Origin: Acheta domesticus
Lineage: Eukaryota > Arthropoda > Insecta > Orthoptera > Gryllidae
DNA length: 64,000 nt
Assembly: GCA_031308135.1 (NCBI GenBank)
Contig: JAHLJT010000631.1
Coordinates: 191,164,955 to 191,228,954 of the forward strand
Direction: 5' to 3'
Shown here: positions 35,531-46,903 of the stretch, in pieces
How positions within the stretch are numbered: position 1 is the first letter of the stretch
How the letters are laid out: each line of letters opens with the position of its first letter
Position numbers and translations under genes: made by a program
Notes under the pieces: generated by a model
What the model was told of the DNA's origin: nothing
Databases searched by the model: none
What the model saw: only the letters and a program-made list of their open reading frames with translations

Positions 35531-36655
35531 TCAATTATTCTTTCCATCGCTGACCAAGCACAACCCTCACGTTACGAGCAATTCGGCTTCTTTTGCTTCT
35601 TATGCTTCTTTTGCGCGTAAGTTTATATATTTGAGTTTATCACATTGATGTATTCTCCTGTGTAAACTGTTTTTATGTTGTATTAATTTGCGTTAATATT
35701 GTGTTTATGTGTTGTGTTAATATTGTGTTTATGTGTTGACAGTTCCATTTCTTCTCAAGCTACTAATTTAAATAGTTACGCTAACTTGTAGTGTAAACTA
35801 AATATTTCGAAATGAATTCCAGTAGATTCATTCTATTATCACTACACGTTCGAGGGATTCAAATCGCTTAGAATGCTTGTTTAATCGATTTCGATGTATT
35901 TTAAATTTAACTATTCTTTTGTAGTATGTGACAGTCATATTTTTTTAATATTTTCAAGTAGATGAATATTACAAGCTGCATTGATGCAAATTCATTAATA
36001 ATAAAGCAATTAAAATGTAAGCATCATCAAACCTATCCAAAATGTTACAGAATTATGAGAAAAGTTAGAGAATTTACTTTAGCAATTTTAGTCCCTAAAA
36101 CTATATTTTTTATAGCGTCATTCATAACTGCAGATATTGTGATAAAATAATGATGAATTATGTTACTTAATTTAATTTAATTTGCTAGCTCAGTTTTTTG
36201 GTTCTCATGCTCTCTATACAGAGAAGCCTGGAAGTCTGAAATTATTTATATTCCGAAGGAATTTCATATAACATGGCACAACAATAATTTTGTTTATTAA
36301 ACATTGAATTTGGGATTAACAATATAAATTCTCTTGATTGATTGCATGCAATTAGGTTCACGGTACCGAATTGTCTGGCGTTGTGAAACGATGGCCCCGC
36401 AGTTCGTAGCCCCTTGACTTCCGCGCCGAAAATCCCTCTTCGCGCCGGTCGTCGCCGAAGTCGTCTGCTTCTTTCTTGCTGACTCACTTCTTGCACTATT
36501 GTTCCACAATCTATCCTCCCTATTCACGTCGATGTCCTACTTAAATAATTCAGATTACATTCGCGCCGCTACCACCACGAGGCCAGTCAACCACCAACTC
36601 TCCAGTCCCACGCCCCCTCCTGCCCGTCAACAACCTTCGTTACCTAGTAACCGCG
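35531..36655. other. AT-rich DNA with short duplication
   Basis: GTTAATATTGTGTTTATGTG occurs twice in tandem at about 35693-35738. A balanced-GC stretch at 36355-36640 carries minus-strand frames of 76 and 84 codons without known motifs. Confidence 0.55.
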
Positions 36656-36656
36656 A

Positions 36657-36770
36657 CCGTCCAGATTAAAGCGCGGCGTTTGTTTTGTAATATTTTGTAT
36701 ATTACAGCTCCGTCCGTCCAGATTGAGGCGCGGCGTTTGTTCTGTAATATTTTGTATATTACAATATATA
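36657..36770. repeat. 57-bp tandem duplication ending in a palindrome
   Basis: Two copies of a 57-bp unit: CCGTCCAGATT, (A/G)AGCGCGGCGTTTGTT, then TGTAATATTTTGTATATTACA. The last part is itself an imperfect palindrome (TGTAATAT/ATATTACA). Copies start at 36657 and 36714 and differ at only a few bases. Confidence 0.93.
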
Positions 36771-39085
36771 TTCGTGTTTTTTTTATTTTTTATGTTTTTC
36801 AGTTTGTATCACATTGCCATTAATGCGTACTGCTTATGAGAAATAATCTTCAGATCAGCAATGATTGGCATTTTTATTAAATTTCACAATTATAAACGTT
36901 ATATGTTCTAAATTTCTTTCTTGACTAATATTGACGTATTTGCATGACCTTTCTTTTATCATTAATATCTGTTTTCAGGCAGGAGAACTGTCTCTTTTCA
37001 GAGCCCAACGAAAAGATACTCTTGAACATAATTGCTATCCATGCAGTCTCATTAACTTCACAAAATTAGCAGATCTGTTATAACGAGCTCTTCAAAGAGA
37101 TATATCACAATCGTAATGTATATATCGTTTGACTAAAATATTGAAGCAATTTATTCTGAAAAAAGTACATTGGTGTTTTTGCATTGCAGCAGACCCCTTT
37201 GCCCCAGAATGAACATGCATATCTTGAAAACCACGCTTCACGTTCATTTAATGTTTTTTCGCTATAATTTTGAATAATTTCTGTAGTATGCGTTCATAAT
37301 TAGTTGAATGGCGATATCTTCTTACTTCCTCTTATGCGTAGTACATAGAAAGTTTCGTAATGCTGCGGAAAATTGATTTGGAGTCTTCAACGGAAATACA
37401 CGTTTTGGGGTCCCCTGGAACCGAAAAAGTGTTTCTTTTCTTCAATGTCCGCCCATCCTTCCGGCCGTCCGTCCTTCCTTCCCTCTGTCCGTCCCTGTGT
37501 CCGTCCCATGTAGTTTACATGAAGATCCTGAGACATTTTCAAAAAAATTTTTCAAAAAATTTTTTCAAAAAATGGCTCAAAATGTTTTGGTCAAAAGTTC
37601 TTGCAAGAAGAGTGAAATACACTACAAAGATGGCGTAGGTCTGATTTTTACTGTGTTACTGTGTTTACAGGAATTACAAAAGAGGCCAAAAACATTTTTG
37701 GTGTCTTTCTTTTTTATAAGTTTTATTTGTGTTGTTGATATTACGTAACTTAAAAATTGTTACATTTCTCACATTTGATGGAATGGAAGTTCTGACTTAA
37801 ATACATTTTGCCTACTAACAACTCTTGAACCCTTTTTTATTATTCTTTTTTAATAAAAGAAGATGCGCATGTAAGAGCATTGGTTGTGAACAAATTAAAA
37901 CCACAGCTAAAATGATACTTCTTTAATAAATCTCTTCTCTGTGCAGCACTACGTTTCTCTCCCTAGATTTAGTGAAGTCTGGTGATTGGAATAGGTGTCA
38001 TGTAATTGTCCCATCAACTCGGACTTAGTCTATTTGTTCAAATCCAGAAACGTCCCGGTTAAGTCTACGAAGATCACACACTCCTTTGATCGGATGCAGA
38101 TTGTGTGTTGAACTGACGTCATTCAGAACGTATTGAAGCGTATTTGTGCACCAATTGATGTGGCGCGAACGCTTTCGGGTAGAGCCGCACGTGCTACAGG
38201 GAATTAAACGGGTTGCGCATCAAATGGCTTTGACTTGAGCAAGAGTATCACTGAAATACGCTCGTGAAAGCGCGTTACTGATTTATTATGTTCGCGTTGC
38301 GAGTGTGGAGTCGCTTTTGAAATTTCTACAGCGAGTTAGCTGTGAAATGATGCCCATTCACCGTGGCAGCGAGGTCACAGACTTGAATTTCAGGTCCCTT
38401 TATTTGAGCTCCCACTTGAAGTGATTTGCCGTTTAAGCATGGAATTTCAGTCAAGTACTTACAGAGCAGCATTGTGTTTATTGTAACGCATGCCTGATCG
38501 TTGGGCCCAGAGATAATCCAGTGAGTTTGCCGACTCCGAAACTTGACGTAAGTGTATTATTAAAGCAGAAGGTGCGAGACATAAGCAACCAATTTCTGTT
38601 TTTCTCATGTCACTGATATAGATTATTACAAGACAAAAAATACCATTTGGGAACTGTCGAATGTCTCCTTGCAATCTCCCTCACTCTGAAACAGAGAAAC
38701 AAAATTAAAATCATACATGACATTTTTAGCGTGAATTTAATACTCTCACGCGTTTTGATAAATTGAGAAGAATGAACTTTCTATATACGATAAATCTGAG
38801 TGATAGTAGAGGAAGCTTGGAGAAACTACATGCTGTATATTTAAACATACCGGGAACAATAATGAAAGAAACATAATAATGTCACTATCTTTAGGATAAA
38901 ACCTTCATTATTGAATTTGTTGTACGTTTAATGGGTGTATGTGTAAATGACAAGTAAAGTTTTCACTATCGTTCACAACATTGTATGTAATCATAGAATA
39001 TAACAACCTTTTATTAATGATTTTGTTCTTCGTTTTGATTCTGCACCGCTCGTAATCACATGATCGCGAGGAAGCTACCGGATAA
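36771..39085. other. AT-rich DNA containing a family F fragment
   Basis: Apart from the repeat fragment at 37320-37640, only AT-rich sequence was seen. A more balanced stretch at 38040-38460 has no recognisable coding or repeat signature. Confidence 0.5.
37320..37640 (+). repeat. Fragment of dispersed repeat family F
   Basis: Matches the left-arm orientation of the 29.57-kb structure: GAAAGTTTCGTAATGCTGCG, a GGTCCCCTGGAACCGAAAAA block, TGTCCGCCCATCC with repeated CCGTCCGT/CCTTCC, then CCTGAGACATTTTCAAAAA with three AAAAAATTTTT-like runs. It is truncated, with no terminal repeats. Confidence 0.7.
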
Positions 39086-39460
39086 AGTGGTTATTCATGC
39101 ACAGCCGGGGTACTTCCGCAAAATGGCCGTCTCCATTTATCAGCGGGATCAGGGAAGGCTCGGGCGAGATGGACGGGAAGGCGGTCGGTGAGAGCGGAAT
39201 GACAAAACGGAGCTGCCTTCGCCGGGGCCTCCGAGGGGATAAGAGGCGGGCAAGGAAGAAGCGTGGACGCGGGTCGAGGCCAGACTCTATCAGGCCGCAG
39301 CGACGCGGGCGCCCCTAGCGGGCCGTGAGGGAATGATGGATGTTGGCGTGCGACCCTCAACCCTCCCTCCCGCCTGCCCGGCCCCGCGCACGCCCCACAC
39401 CCGTCATTTGTCTCCCTCGGCTCACTCAGAAGCTTGGAAGGCGCCTGTAGGGGCGGGAGG
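39086..39460. other. CpG-rich island
   Basis: GC-rich with CpGs; composition is G-rich then C-rich on the plus strand. A 165-codon minus-strand frame continues into a purine-rich (GAGGAGAAG) tract and looks compositional. Confidence 0.55.
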
Positions 39461-39960
39461 GAAAGAGAGGAAGAGGAAGAGCAGGAGATGGAGGAGAAGA
39501 TGATGAAGGAGAAGGATGAGCAATAGAGGAAAGTGGAAGAGGTAACGCGGTGCAGAGGTAGGGGCAGATTTCTCGATGTAGGGCACACACAGGACAGAGC
39601 TGGAGGGATGATAGCATTTTTACGCTAATTCGCCTCACAGTTACTTCATACTTTAGCTGCAAGATTTATATTAAATATTTACGAAATATTACTATTGTAT
39701 GTCTTAAAATTGATATTAAATATTACTTTTACCAAAACACTGTGAATTATTAAGACATGCTATAGACAATGTATTATGCAAATAGTTGCAAGAACTGGTT
39801 TCAGAATTTAATAATAATAATAATAATAATAACAATATACAATTTCAGGTAAATATCAGTAAGCGAAAGAATTAAAAACACACGCAACCACATAAACAGA
39901 ACGCTTGCATCAATATTAAGGGTGCATTTTTCCTTATTGTCGTTTCGTAGTTTACCACTC
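39461..39960. other. GA-rich tract and (AAT)n microsatellite
   Basis: GGAGAAG-rich purine DNA at 39460-39545, AT-rich DNA after, and (AAT)n of about seven units at 39810-39833. Nothing coding was recognised. Confidence 0.7.
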
Positions 39961-39963
39961 TAA

Positions 39964-40544
39964 GGGCCGGTTTCACCAACATACACCTAACGTGACGTTA
40001 GTAAACGAGCCGTTAAAACTAACTTCCCCGTTAAGATTTGTTCCGTTTCACCAACGTTTCCACGGCTTCTGTTAGCAAATCGCCAGTTAACTTTAATGGG
40101 TGTACAAAATGCATGAATATTTGCTTTTAGAAGGCCGTGAACTGGAAACTCTGTGGAGAATGAGCTCTCAATAGACAGAGAATAAAGAAACAAAACACAG
40201 TATAAAATAAATATAAAAATAATTTCTTCTTTCCCTGAAAACACGTGGACGCACAGACGGCATTTCGAGGCTTTCCAATTCGCCGTCGTCTTCCAGTACA
40301 TACTGCGAAGCTCTTTCCATTTTCCTGAAACTGCGATGCCCGATGAAACCGAAACCCAATATTTCCGATGCGCTGCCCACTAACCAAGCGTTAACTGCTG
40401 CTAACGGAGCAGATATCACGCGTTAACTTTAACGGAAAGTTAACAGGCGTTAAAATTTGGTGAAACACGTATTTTCTCTAACGGGCCGTTAAAATCTCCT
40501 AACATCCGGTTAGCGGGATTAACAAGCATTGGTGAAACCGGCCC
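39964..40544. mobile_element. PIF/Harbinger non-autonomous element with TAA TSD
   Basis: The left end is GGGCCGGTTTCACCAAC and the right end is GTTGGTGAAACCGGCCC-like (ATTGGTGAAACCGGCCC). The flanks carry the 3-bp duplication TAA (39961-39963 and 40545-40547). TAA/TTA duplications with GGGCC ends are typical of PIF/Harbinger. Several TTAACG/CGTTAA words recur subterminally (ACCAACGTTT, GCGTTAACTT, AGGCGTTAAAA). At 581 bp it is far too short for an autonomous copy. Confidence 0.92.
40168..40330 (-). pseudogene. Possible relic of Harbinger nuclease N-terminus
   Basis: Inside the Harbinger element, the minus strand encodes MERASQYVLEDDGELESLE followed by RPRVFRERRNYF. This recalls the N-terminal region of HARBI1-like nucleases, where an acidic stretch precedes an Arg-rich 'RPR.FR.R.NYF'-type motif and the region before the helix-turn-helix domain. 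The frame then becomes hydrophobic and ends, with no DDE catalytic domain. If right, the MITE arose by internal deletion of an autonomous copy that kept its first exon. The motif resemblance is from memory and is short. Confidence 0.35.
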
Positions 40545-40740
40545 TAAGTGACTTTCCATCCCTGATCCATTTGACTTGTTTCTTACCCGACTTCCTCACT
40601 GAACATTTCACTGAACCCAACACTAAACTGAACTGCACTGAACTGCAAGTACGTTTCTTAATCTAAGCAGAAAATAGAAAATAGATAATATTGTTAATAT
40701 AATCTAAATTATATTCGATCTACCATATTTCTAAACATGT

Positions 40741-41760
40741 TTACCGTGCGAGGAAAGTTTTCAAAGACTGGCGAAGGTCAGCTGTTCCAATCCCTAAACT
40801 TCTGATCCAGAAAATAATGTTTCGTGATGTTCCTCCTCTGCTTCTTTCGTTCAAATTTGTGATAATGATCCCCTCTGGCATAGTAGAATGGTCTCTCGAT
40901 TCTGCTCTGAGTTTTACCTGACGCCGGTTCACCTATGTAAGCTTTAAATAGGACCCAAGCCTGACCTTTTTTGTAAGCGTTTCTAAAGGTTTCTCGTTTT
41001 CAAACCTACGAATGTACTTTGTTTACTGAAGGAGACTTTTTCTGCCCGCCTTTCAATTTTATCCATACTGTGTACTTTTCTTTATAGAATACTCCGTATT
41101 CTAAAATAGGGTGAATAAGGGACGTGTGAGATAACGCCTTTTGAATTTGTACTGCTTTTTTAAGTATGTGCATAAAAAAGTGTAAATTTCTCCTCGCTTT
41201 TCCGGGTCTGTAATTTACATGCTTATACAAATGAGTTTTGTGTCTAAGAGAACTCCCAAATATAGCAAGATATATAGACCTGAGGTATTACGTTAGAGCC
41301 TAATTGATAGGATATAACGGGATATCTGCGAGTCCTACGAAACGAAATGACTTGGCTTTTAGAGAATTTTATTTTATTTTTATTGGATAATTTCAAGTAT
41401 TCGCTTTTGTTTAAATCTGTTTGAAGATGTTCGATATTCGTGTTTGATTTAATGACACGATAGATATAGTTTTCAGCAAATAATCGGTCGCGCAAATTAA
41501 TATTCTCCGTCGTCATTAATGAAGACAAGAAAGAGTAGGGGCCTATAACGCTCCCCTGTAGAACCCCGGACGTTGTATTCGCGGATTATGGAAACTATTC
41601 TGCCATTCGTACACTTTGTTCTTGACTTTAGAGAAATTCATTAATTCACGCCACTCTCCTAGTCTCTGCCTGATTTTGAGTCTCATTTAGTAAATTGTGC
41701 AGAACAACATCGAATAATTTTGCAAAAGCTATTATTATAGAGTCTATGATGAGATGATGA
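40741..41760 (-). pseudogene. Jockey-like non-LTR retrotransposon reverse transcriptase, decayed
   Basis: Read on the minus strand from 41740: AFAKLFDVVLHNLL (counterpart of the 'DF.KAFD.V.H..LL' motif), then SGVLQGSVIGP (41538-41567), a one-base deletion, and FINDD in the other frame. Next comes RLFAEN (about 41469-41490) where the catalytic box should read FADD, so the two aspartates are lost. Then IKSNTNIEHLQTDLN, the thumb-side SLIHPILEYG (about 41100), and finally RNIIFWIRSL with SLKTFLAR near 40741, matching the 'R...WN.LP...SL..FK..L' end. Motif order and spacing fit jockey/CR1-type LINEs. Multiple stops and shifts make it a pseudogene. No upstream endonuclease or ORF1 was found; the 3' end is near 40735. 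Confidence 0.75.
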
Positions 41761-42565
41761 GATAACTAATAAAGTAATCAATAAGAATCGCGAGCCCAAA
41801 TGTCTACCAGACGAAGCAAAGGAATTCTTGCGAGGGCAGGACTAGGAATGGCCAGAGGACGGGACGGTCCTCAATTATTCATAGAGGGGACGATACGTTA
41901 AAGACAATTTAACCATGTGGTTTGCTTTTGAATGACGTAAAGACAGAACATCTCATGTATGTTTCGAGGGAGAAGGGGACGACGGAAAGTAAGGAACAAA
42001 CGAGCAAAGAGGAAAGAGGAGAAGCTAATTGTGAGAAGTTACTCTAAGGCGGATCGTCTGGAATGTTCGATGGAGTACGAGAGAAGAGTACAAAAATGGC
42101 ATTGAAGGATGATGTGAATATAGAAAACGTGGAGGAGTATTAAATGGGTTCAGAATTAGATGAATTAGAGTAAGTTGTTGTTGAAAGAATGGAATGAACT
42201 TCGGCTTGCAGGAAATTAAAGCGGATAAGTTGACAGCAAGAGGAAGAACAAGAAGAAAGAAAGAAAGAAAGAGAGAAAGAGAGAGAGATGAAACGTCAAA
42301 GTAGAAAATGAGACTATAGTACAACATAAAGGCGTAGTTGGTTAATTGGCGTAAACGCAAGCAGAGGTAAACGGAAAATGTGTACAGAAATCACATTTTA
42401 TATTTTGTGTAATTTGAAGAGAATCTGTTGTCATGAATTGATCCAAACACGAATGAAATAGTTTTGAGGAATCATTAAAATCTCATCATTTAACTTAGTT
42501 TGGTTGTACATATTTGGTTCGTACTTGACTTTTTGTTTTGTCATGCAATAAATAAGAAAATACTT
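41761..42565. other. No gene recognised; GA microsatellite
   Basis: Mixed sequence. GAAAGAAAGAAAGAGAGAAAG-type simple repeats lie at about 42252-42288. The 111-codon minus-strand frame over it is a Leu/Ser/Phe-rich read-through of that repeat. Confidence 0.55.
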
Positions 42566-42611
42566 GTTCACATTAACCCCAAAGGATAATTACTTTGGGG
42601 TTAATGTGAAC
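42566..42611. repeat. Perfect 19-bp stem hairpin with TTAA ends
   Basis: GTTCACATTAACCCCAAAG, an 8-base loop GATAATTA, then CTTTGGGGTTAATGTGAAC, a perfect 19-bp stem. It contains TTAACCCCAAAG in both orientations, resembling two facing piggyBac-type ends with nothing between them. Too small to be a standard MITE. Confidence 0.95.
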
Positions 42612-42889
42612 TACTACTTAGCAGGATATTTCTATTTCTTTTAAAAATATTTGTTTTATTTAAAATTCTTAGTCAATATTTGCTCTAGAAGAACATACAT
42701 GTTGTTTGCTTATATAAAAAACATTACATTAAAACAATCTGATTCCAGATTTCAAATTCCCAGCTGCTAAATAAATGTTTCCATGTGTCCTCACTTATCC
42801 TCTTGAGTCGTTTCATACTAATAAAACTGCAAAAATGACGCCAAGAGAATAAGGTGAACTGGAGGGTTGATACAGGCGAAACGTAGGTG
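42612..42889. other. AT-rich DNA, no feature recognised
   Basis: AT-rich flank of the purine-rich tract. Confidence 0.5.
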
Positions 42890-44030
42890 CACCGATTAGT
42901 TTTGCTAGTCCAAACTGCCTGGTAGGGACGGAGCGGGGCGTGAGTGTCTCCAGCGAGCGAGGGTAGGGGGTGCATCGGTGACGGCGGCAGCAGCGCTCGC
43001 GAGTGATGGAGCATCGTGCAACTAGGCGGGGCAGGAGAGGCGGTGGTGGGGGTGTTGGAGGAGGTGGCGGAAACGGCTGAGATGGATGGCACAAGTGTGA
43101 GAGTGGATGGGGGGGGGGTGAGGTGGGGTGGGAAGGGAGGTCGGGTCGGAACGGGACAGGGAGAGAAGACGGACGAGGCGGGGGTAGGAGCAGTGGGAAG
43201 GGTGGCGCTGGTGGAAGGTGCGGCGAAGATGGTGACTGAGGAGCTGGGCTGATCCGGAGCTGGAAAGAGAGGGGTGGGATGTGAAGGAGGGAGTGGTGGA
43301 GTGATGGAGGCCTGAGAGGCGTAGAAGGGTGCGAAAAGGGGAGGGGACGTGGTGGCGGGGATAGGGTGCGGCTGGGTGGAGTGGCAGGTATGATGACTGA
43401 GGGGTGGGGTTGGTCCGGAGATGGAAAGGGCGGGGCGGGTAGAGGGTGACGGCTGTGATGGAGGGACGCGGTGGAGACTGTGGCGGAGACGTGGAGAAGG
43501 GCGAAATCGAGGTGGTTGGGGAGAGGGAGGCGAGGTGGGGTGGGATGGGATAGCGTGCGGGTGGGCTGTAGGTCGAGGGGAGGTGGGGCGGGCGGCGGGT
43601 GGGGGTGGCGGCTGCGCGGTGGAAAGACGTAGCGAGCAGCGGAAGGGTGAAGGGAAGAGAGGGTTTGCGAGGTGCGAGAGGAATAGGGTGCAGCTAGCCA
43701 GCGGAGACGATGACTGAGTGACGGGGTAGTGGCGGGGCGGGCGGGGGCTGGCGGAGAGAGTGCGCGGAGAGCTGTGGAGATGAACGGGCAGGTGAGGGGG
43801 TGTGGCGGGGAGGAGGAGAGGGACGGCTGCACGGCAGAAACGGTGTCTGTGGGACCGGTGTGAGGTGGGAAGGGCGGGGTGGCGGCGGAGGTGCGGCCTA
43901 GAGGGCGGGCGGAGGCGGTGCGAAAGGAACTGCGCCCAAGGGGATCGTCGAGGGCTTTCGCCATGACGGCGACGAAGGGCCGCCCTCCAGCCCTTTCACT
44001 CGCAGAACGAAACCCTTCGCTTTACGTTGC
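42890..44030. repeat. 1.1-kb purine-rich (G-rich) tract with ~160-bp degenerate repeats
   Basis: Strong G/A bias on the plus strand throughout, with CpGs at both ends. The phrase GATG(G)TGACTGAGG followed by a TCCGGAG(C/A)TGGAAAG block occurs at about 43229 and 43389, with a weaker GATGACTGAG start at 43696, suggesting a degenerate tandem array. The minus strand is open for 383 codons (42813-43964), encoding Pro/Ser/His/Leu-rich low-complexity protein. Because stop codons on that strand need A on a C/T-rich strand, openness is expected. No domain, signal peptide or regular heptad was seen. The many G runs could form quadruplexes. Confidence 0.7.
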
Positions 44031-45365
44031 GTCTGAACCGTGAAAGGGGATCGTTACAATATTTTTCAACGTTTTGTACATCGAACGAGCAGAGACGTAA
44101 GAAAGACGGTTCAGAGTAAAAGGCTGTTTGCGATCAAGTTACTGCTCTTCTCACGCTATTCAATGTGGTTTTACGACGTACCGTAGATATTGAATTCCGA
44201 GAATAAGAATTGTATTATATTGGATAAACCGAAACAACACAATTTTCGTCAAATAAATATTTGTAATATAGCAAGTGGAATATTAAAATTTGATTTAGAA
44301 TGAAGGCAACACTAATAAAATAAATCTGCAAAGAAGGGATTGATAATTTGGAACATTGACATTCATACTGTCTTGCGACGATTTCAATATTCTTGTGGAC
44401 CAACAAAAATTAAAAAACATTTTTTCTTCATGAAAAATGTTATTCTTATTGAGATTGACATCATATTGTGAAACAGTTTGAAATATAAAATTATATAATA
44501 CTTTTCATAACGTAGCCTATATTAGTACTTTCTAATACCTGCAGGAATTTGAAGAAAACCATTCAGCTTCTTTCAGAAACATCTTAGATCCTACTTACGA
44601 GAAATTCAAAAACATTGCAGCCCTTTCGATTTTCATTGAAAATTTCAAATATTGCATTGTATTAATCCGCCTGTTCTTATACTCCGCGTACTAACACAGC
44701 TGCATGTTTACTACACAGCTGAGTCATGCGACAGCAACTTTGCAAGGAAGAGGTCAGCCGTCATTAAATATTCGCTATTCGCGAGCTGCGTTATTGAACA
44801 GAAAAAGTTTTGGTATTGTTGTTTTATGAAGATTTGTTGTATAATGCAGAATTAAAGACTGTGTTTGTTAAAGCATTTGATTTATTCCTGTTTTGTTCGA
44901 GAGTGTTTGTTTTTTGTTCTTCAGCAATTCTACTTTTTGGAAAACTAATTTGTGAGGTTGTGTTCTGCACCTTGTTTGGATTTGCGTGACACTAACTTTT
45001 ATATTTTTATCATGTATCTGTTTTGTTTATTTTCAATCGTTATTAAATAAAATGTCTAAACTATCAGCAAACGCAAAGCCCTGGAAATATTTCCATCCTC
45101 AATGAAAAATACCGGAAATTAAGGATTCGCAGGGAAAACATATTTTGTTTTAATTTTTTTACAATGCTTTCGTTTTGTGAAACATTTTCGATGCCGACAG
45201 GTTTGACAAAACATAAAGAGTACGAAACATTTAAAACAAATTAAATCTGAGAACTTTTAATTTAATACACAAGATCATTCCTCACGTAACAAATTAAAAA
45301 TCAGCTTTAAAGCAATCAGAAAAATCGTAATAAATATGAACGCGGGTTGTTCGCCATTGTTTCAA
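44031..45365. other. AT-rich DNA, no feature recognised
   Basis: AT-rich with short frames only. Confidence 0.5.
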
Positions 45366-45700
45366 CGGTTGCGTTTTTTTGAGCGAGTGCATCCCGCAGG
45401 AGCCGCCGCCAACCGCTGATAGCAAATGCACCGCCGGCAGCGCCGCACGGAGCGCGCGCGAGTTATCTCTGCTGCAATTTGCCTTTGGTTCGTCCGTGCT
45501 GTGCTGTGCCGCCTCCACCGCTGCCGCATTTGTCGTTCATTTGCACGGTCCACCGGCGGGTACATTCCTTCGCGCATTGGCATTTGATGCGGCGGCGGCG
45601 CCATGTCGCATGTCGCGGGGCGCGCACAAAGAGCGGGGCCGATGCTCTCGGCCCACCACTTGGCAACACAGCGCGTCCACGACTCGCGATTGGTACAATG
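45366..45700. other. CpG-rich island
   Basis: GC-rich with GCCGCC/GCGGCGG words and many CpGs. Five overlapping frames on both strands (68-117 codons) conflict with one another. A regulatory island is possible; no core promoter was identified. Confidence 0.6.
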
Positions 45701-46900
45701 AGCCAAGTCTGTCATAGCTCACAATGACACTGTCTGTTCGGGGAGAATGCAAATGAACATGTTTCACGTAATGTATAGTTAGTGTGTGTATATGTGGATT
45801 GTGACTCTGCGTTAACTCATTAGCTAAAATTCCAGACACTTAAAAATTAAATAACAGACAATTTAAAATCGACTACGCCTACTATATTAACATTTCTATT
45901 TACAAAAATTCGAATGAAACTTTAGCATCACATTTCTGCTTGAAAATACTCAAATATCACTTTAGTGTTCCACTTCAAAAATAAAATACTTTAAATATGA
46001 CGGCTTTGGGAGTATCTGTTATTACATCGCATAATTATAAGAGTTCCAGTTATTTGTTTTTATTTTCACATTAGTCGAATTTCTATATTAAATGCTTTTG
46101 CACTTTTCTCTCGTTGTGACATCAATTTAACGACGATTATCGGTTGTGTCACAGTAGGCTCAGGCAATGACGACGGGATGAATCCGCAAATAGTGACATC
46201 TGTAAGCACCCGAGTTAGAAATGTAATATGTGATGAACAGCGATAACCCCTTTAAACGCCAGAAAACATTTCACATTACATTAAGTACATAATATTCAAT
46301 GACAGAAGTTTTAATGTTGTGAAATGTGTCATGAATTACTATTTTTAAAATGTTAAGTATCGGATTATTTTGAAAAGTCGGATCGTATCGGTATTTCAAA
46401 GTTGGCTATACTATGTAGATCTAGCAGTATGTAAAGAACCCTTCTCGTGACTGCCGTGTGACACCTGTGATGAATTAACTAATGTAATGTTATAATAAAC
46501 TGCACATGGAAGTTTGGGTTTGAGATATATTTCTTTAATTTTCCTCCATTAAAATATTTCGGTTAATTCCAGACGTATGCATTAAACTTTTTATGATCTA
46601 TGAATGACAAGAAATTACCCTTCAACAATTTTCACATTTTCATTTCACAAAAATAGCCGTCCTTTAGATTTTGGATTTTTGAGCACCATTCTGAAAAATG
46701 TCTCTTTGGGTGGTTTCTTGAGTAATCTCACATTTTGCATAATAAATATGATAGTATGGGGACCCAATTCTGAGGTTCATTCTCATATTACTAAACAAAA
46801 ACAAGACATATCTTTGACACATGTGAAAAACATCTGGGGCAGCTCTGGTCATCCAACGGCAATCTGATTGAATCGGACCACTTTCCTGTGTAACGCTGTT
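45701..46900. other. AT-rich DNA, no feature recognised
   Basis: AT-rich. An 87-codon plus-strand frame at 46604-46867 overlaps a minus-strand frame and matches nothing I know. Confidence 0.45.
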
Positions 46901-46903
46901 CTA

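Noticed and set aside
34958..35620. 220-codon Pro/Leu/Ala-rich frame
   Set aside because: Read-through of a C-rich minisatellite; opposite-strand frames are equally open.
42813..43964. 383-codon minus-strand open frame
   Set aside because: Pro/Ser/His-rich, no domain, explained by the strand's lack of purines and degenerate tandem repeats; no promoter or splice context.
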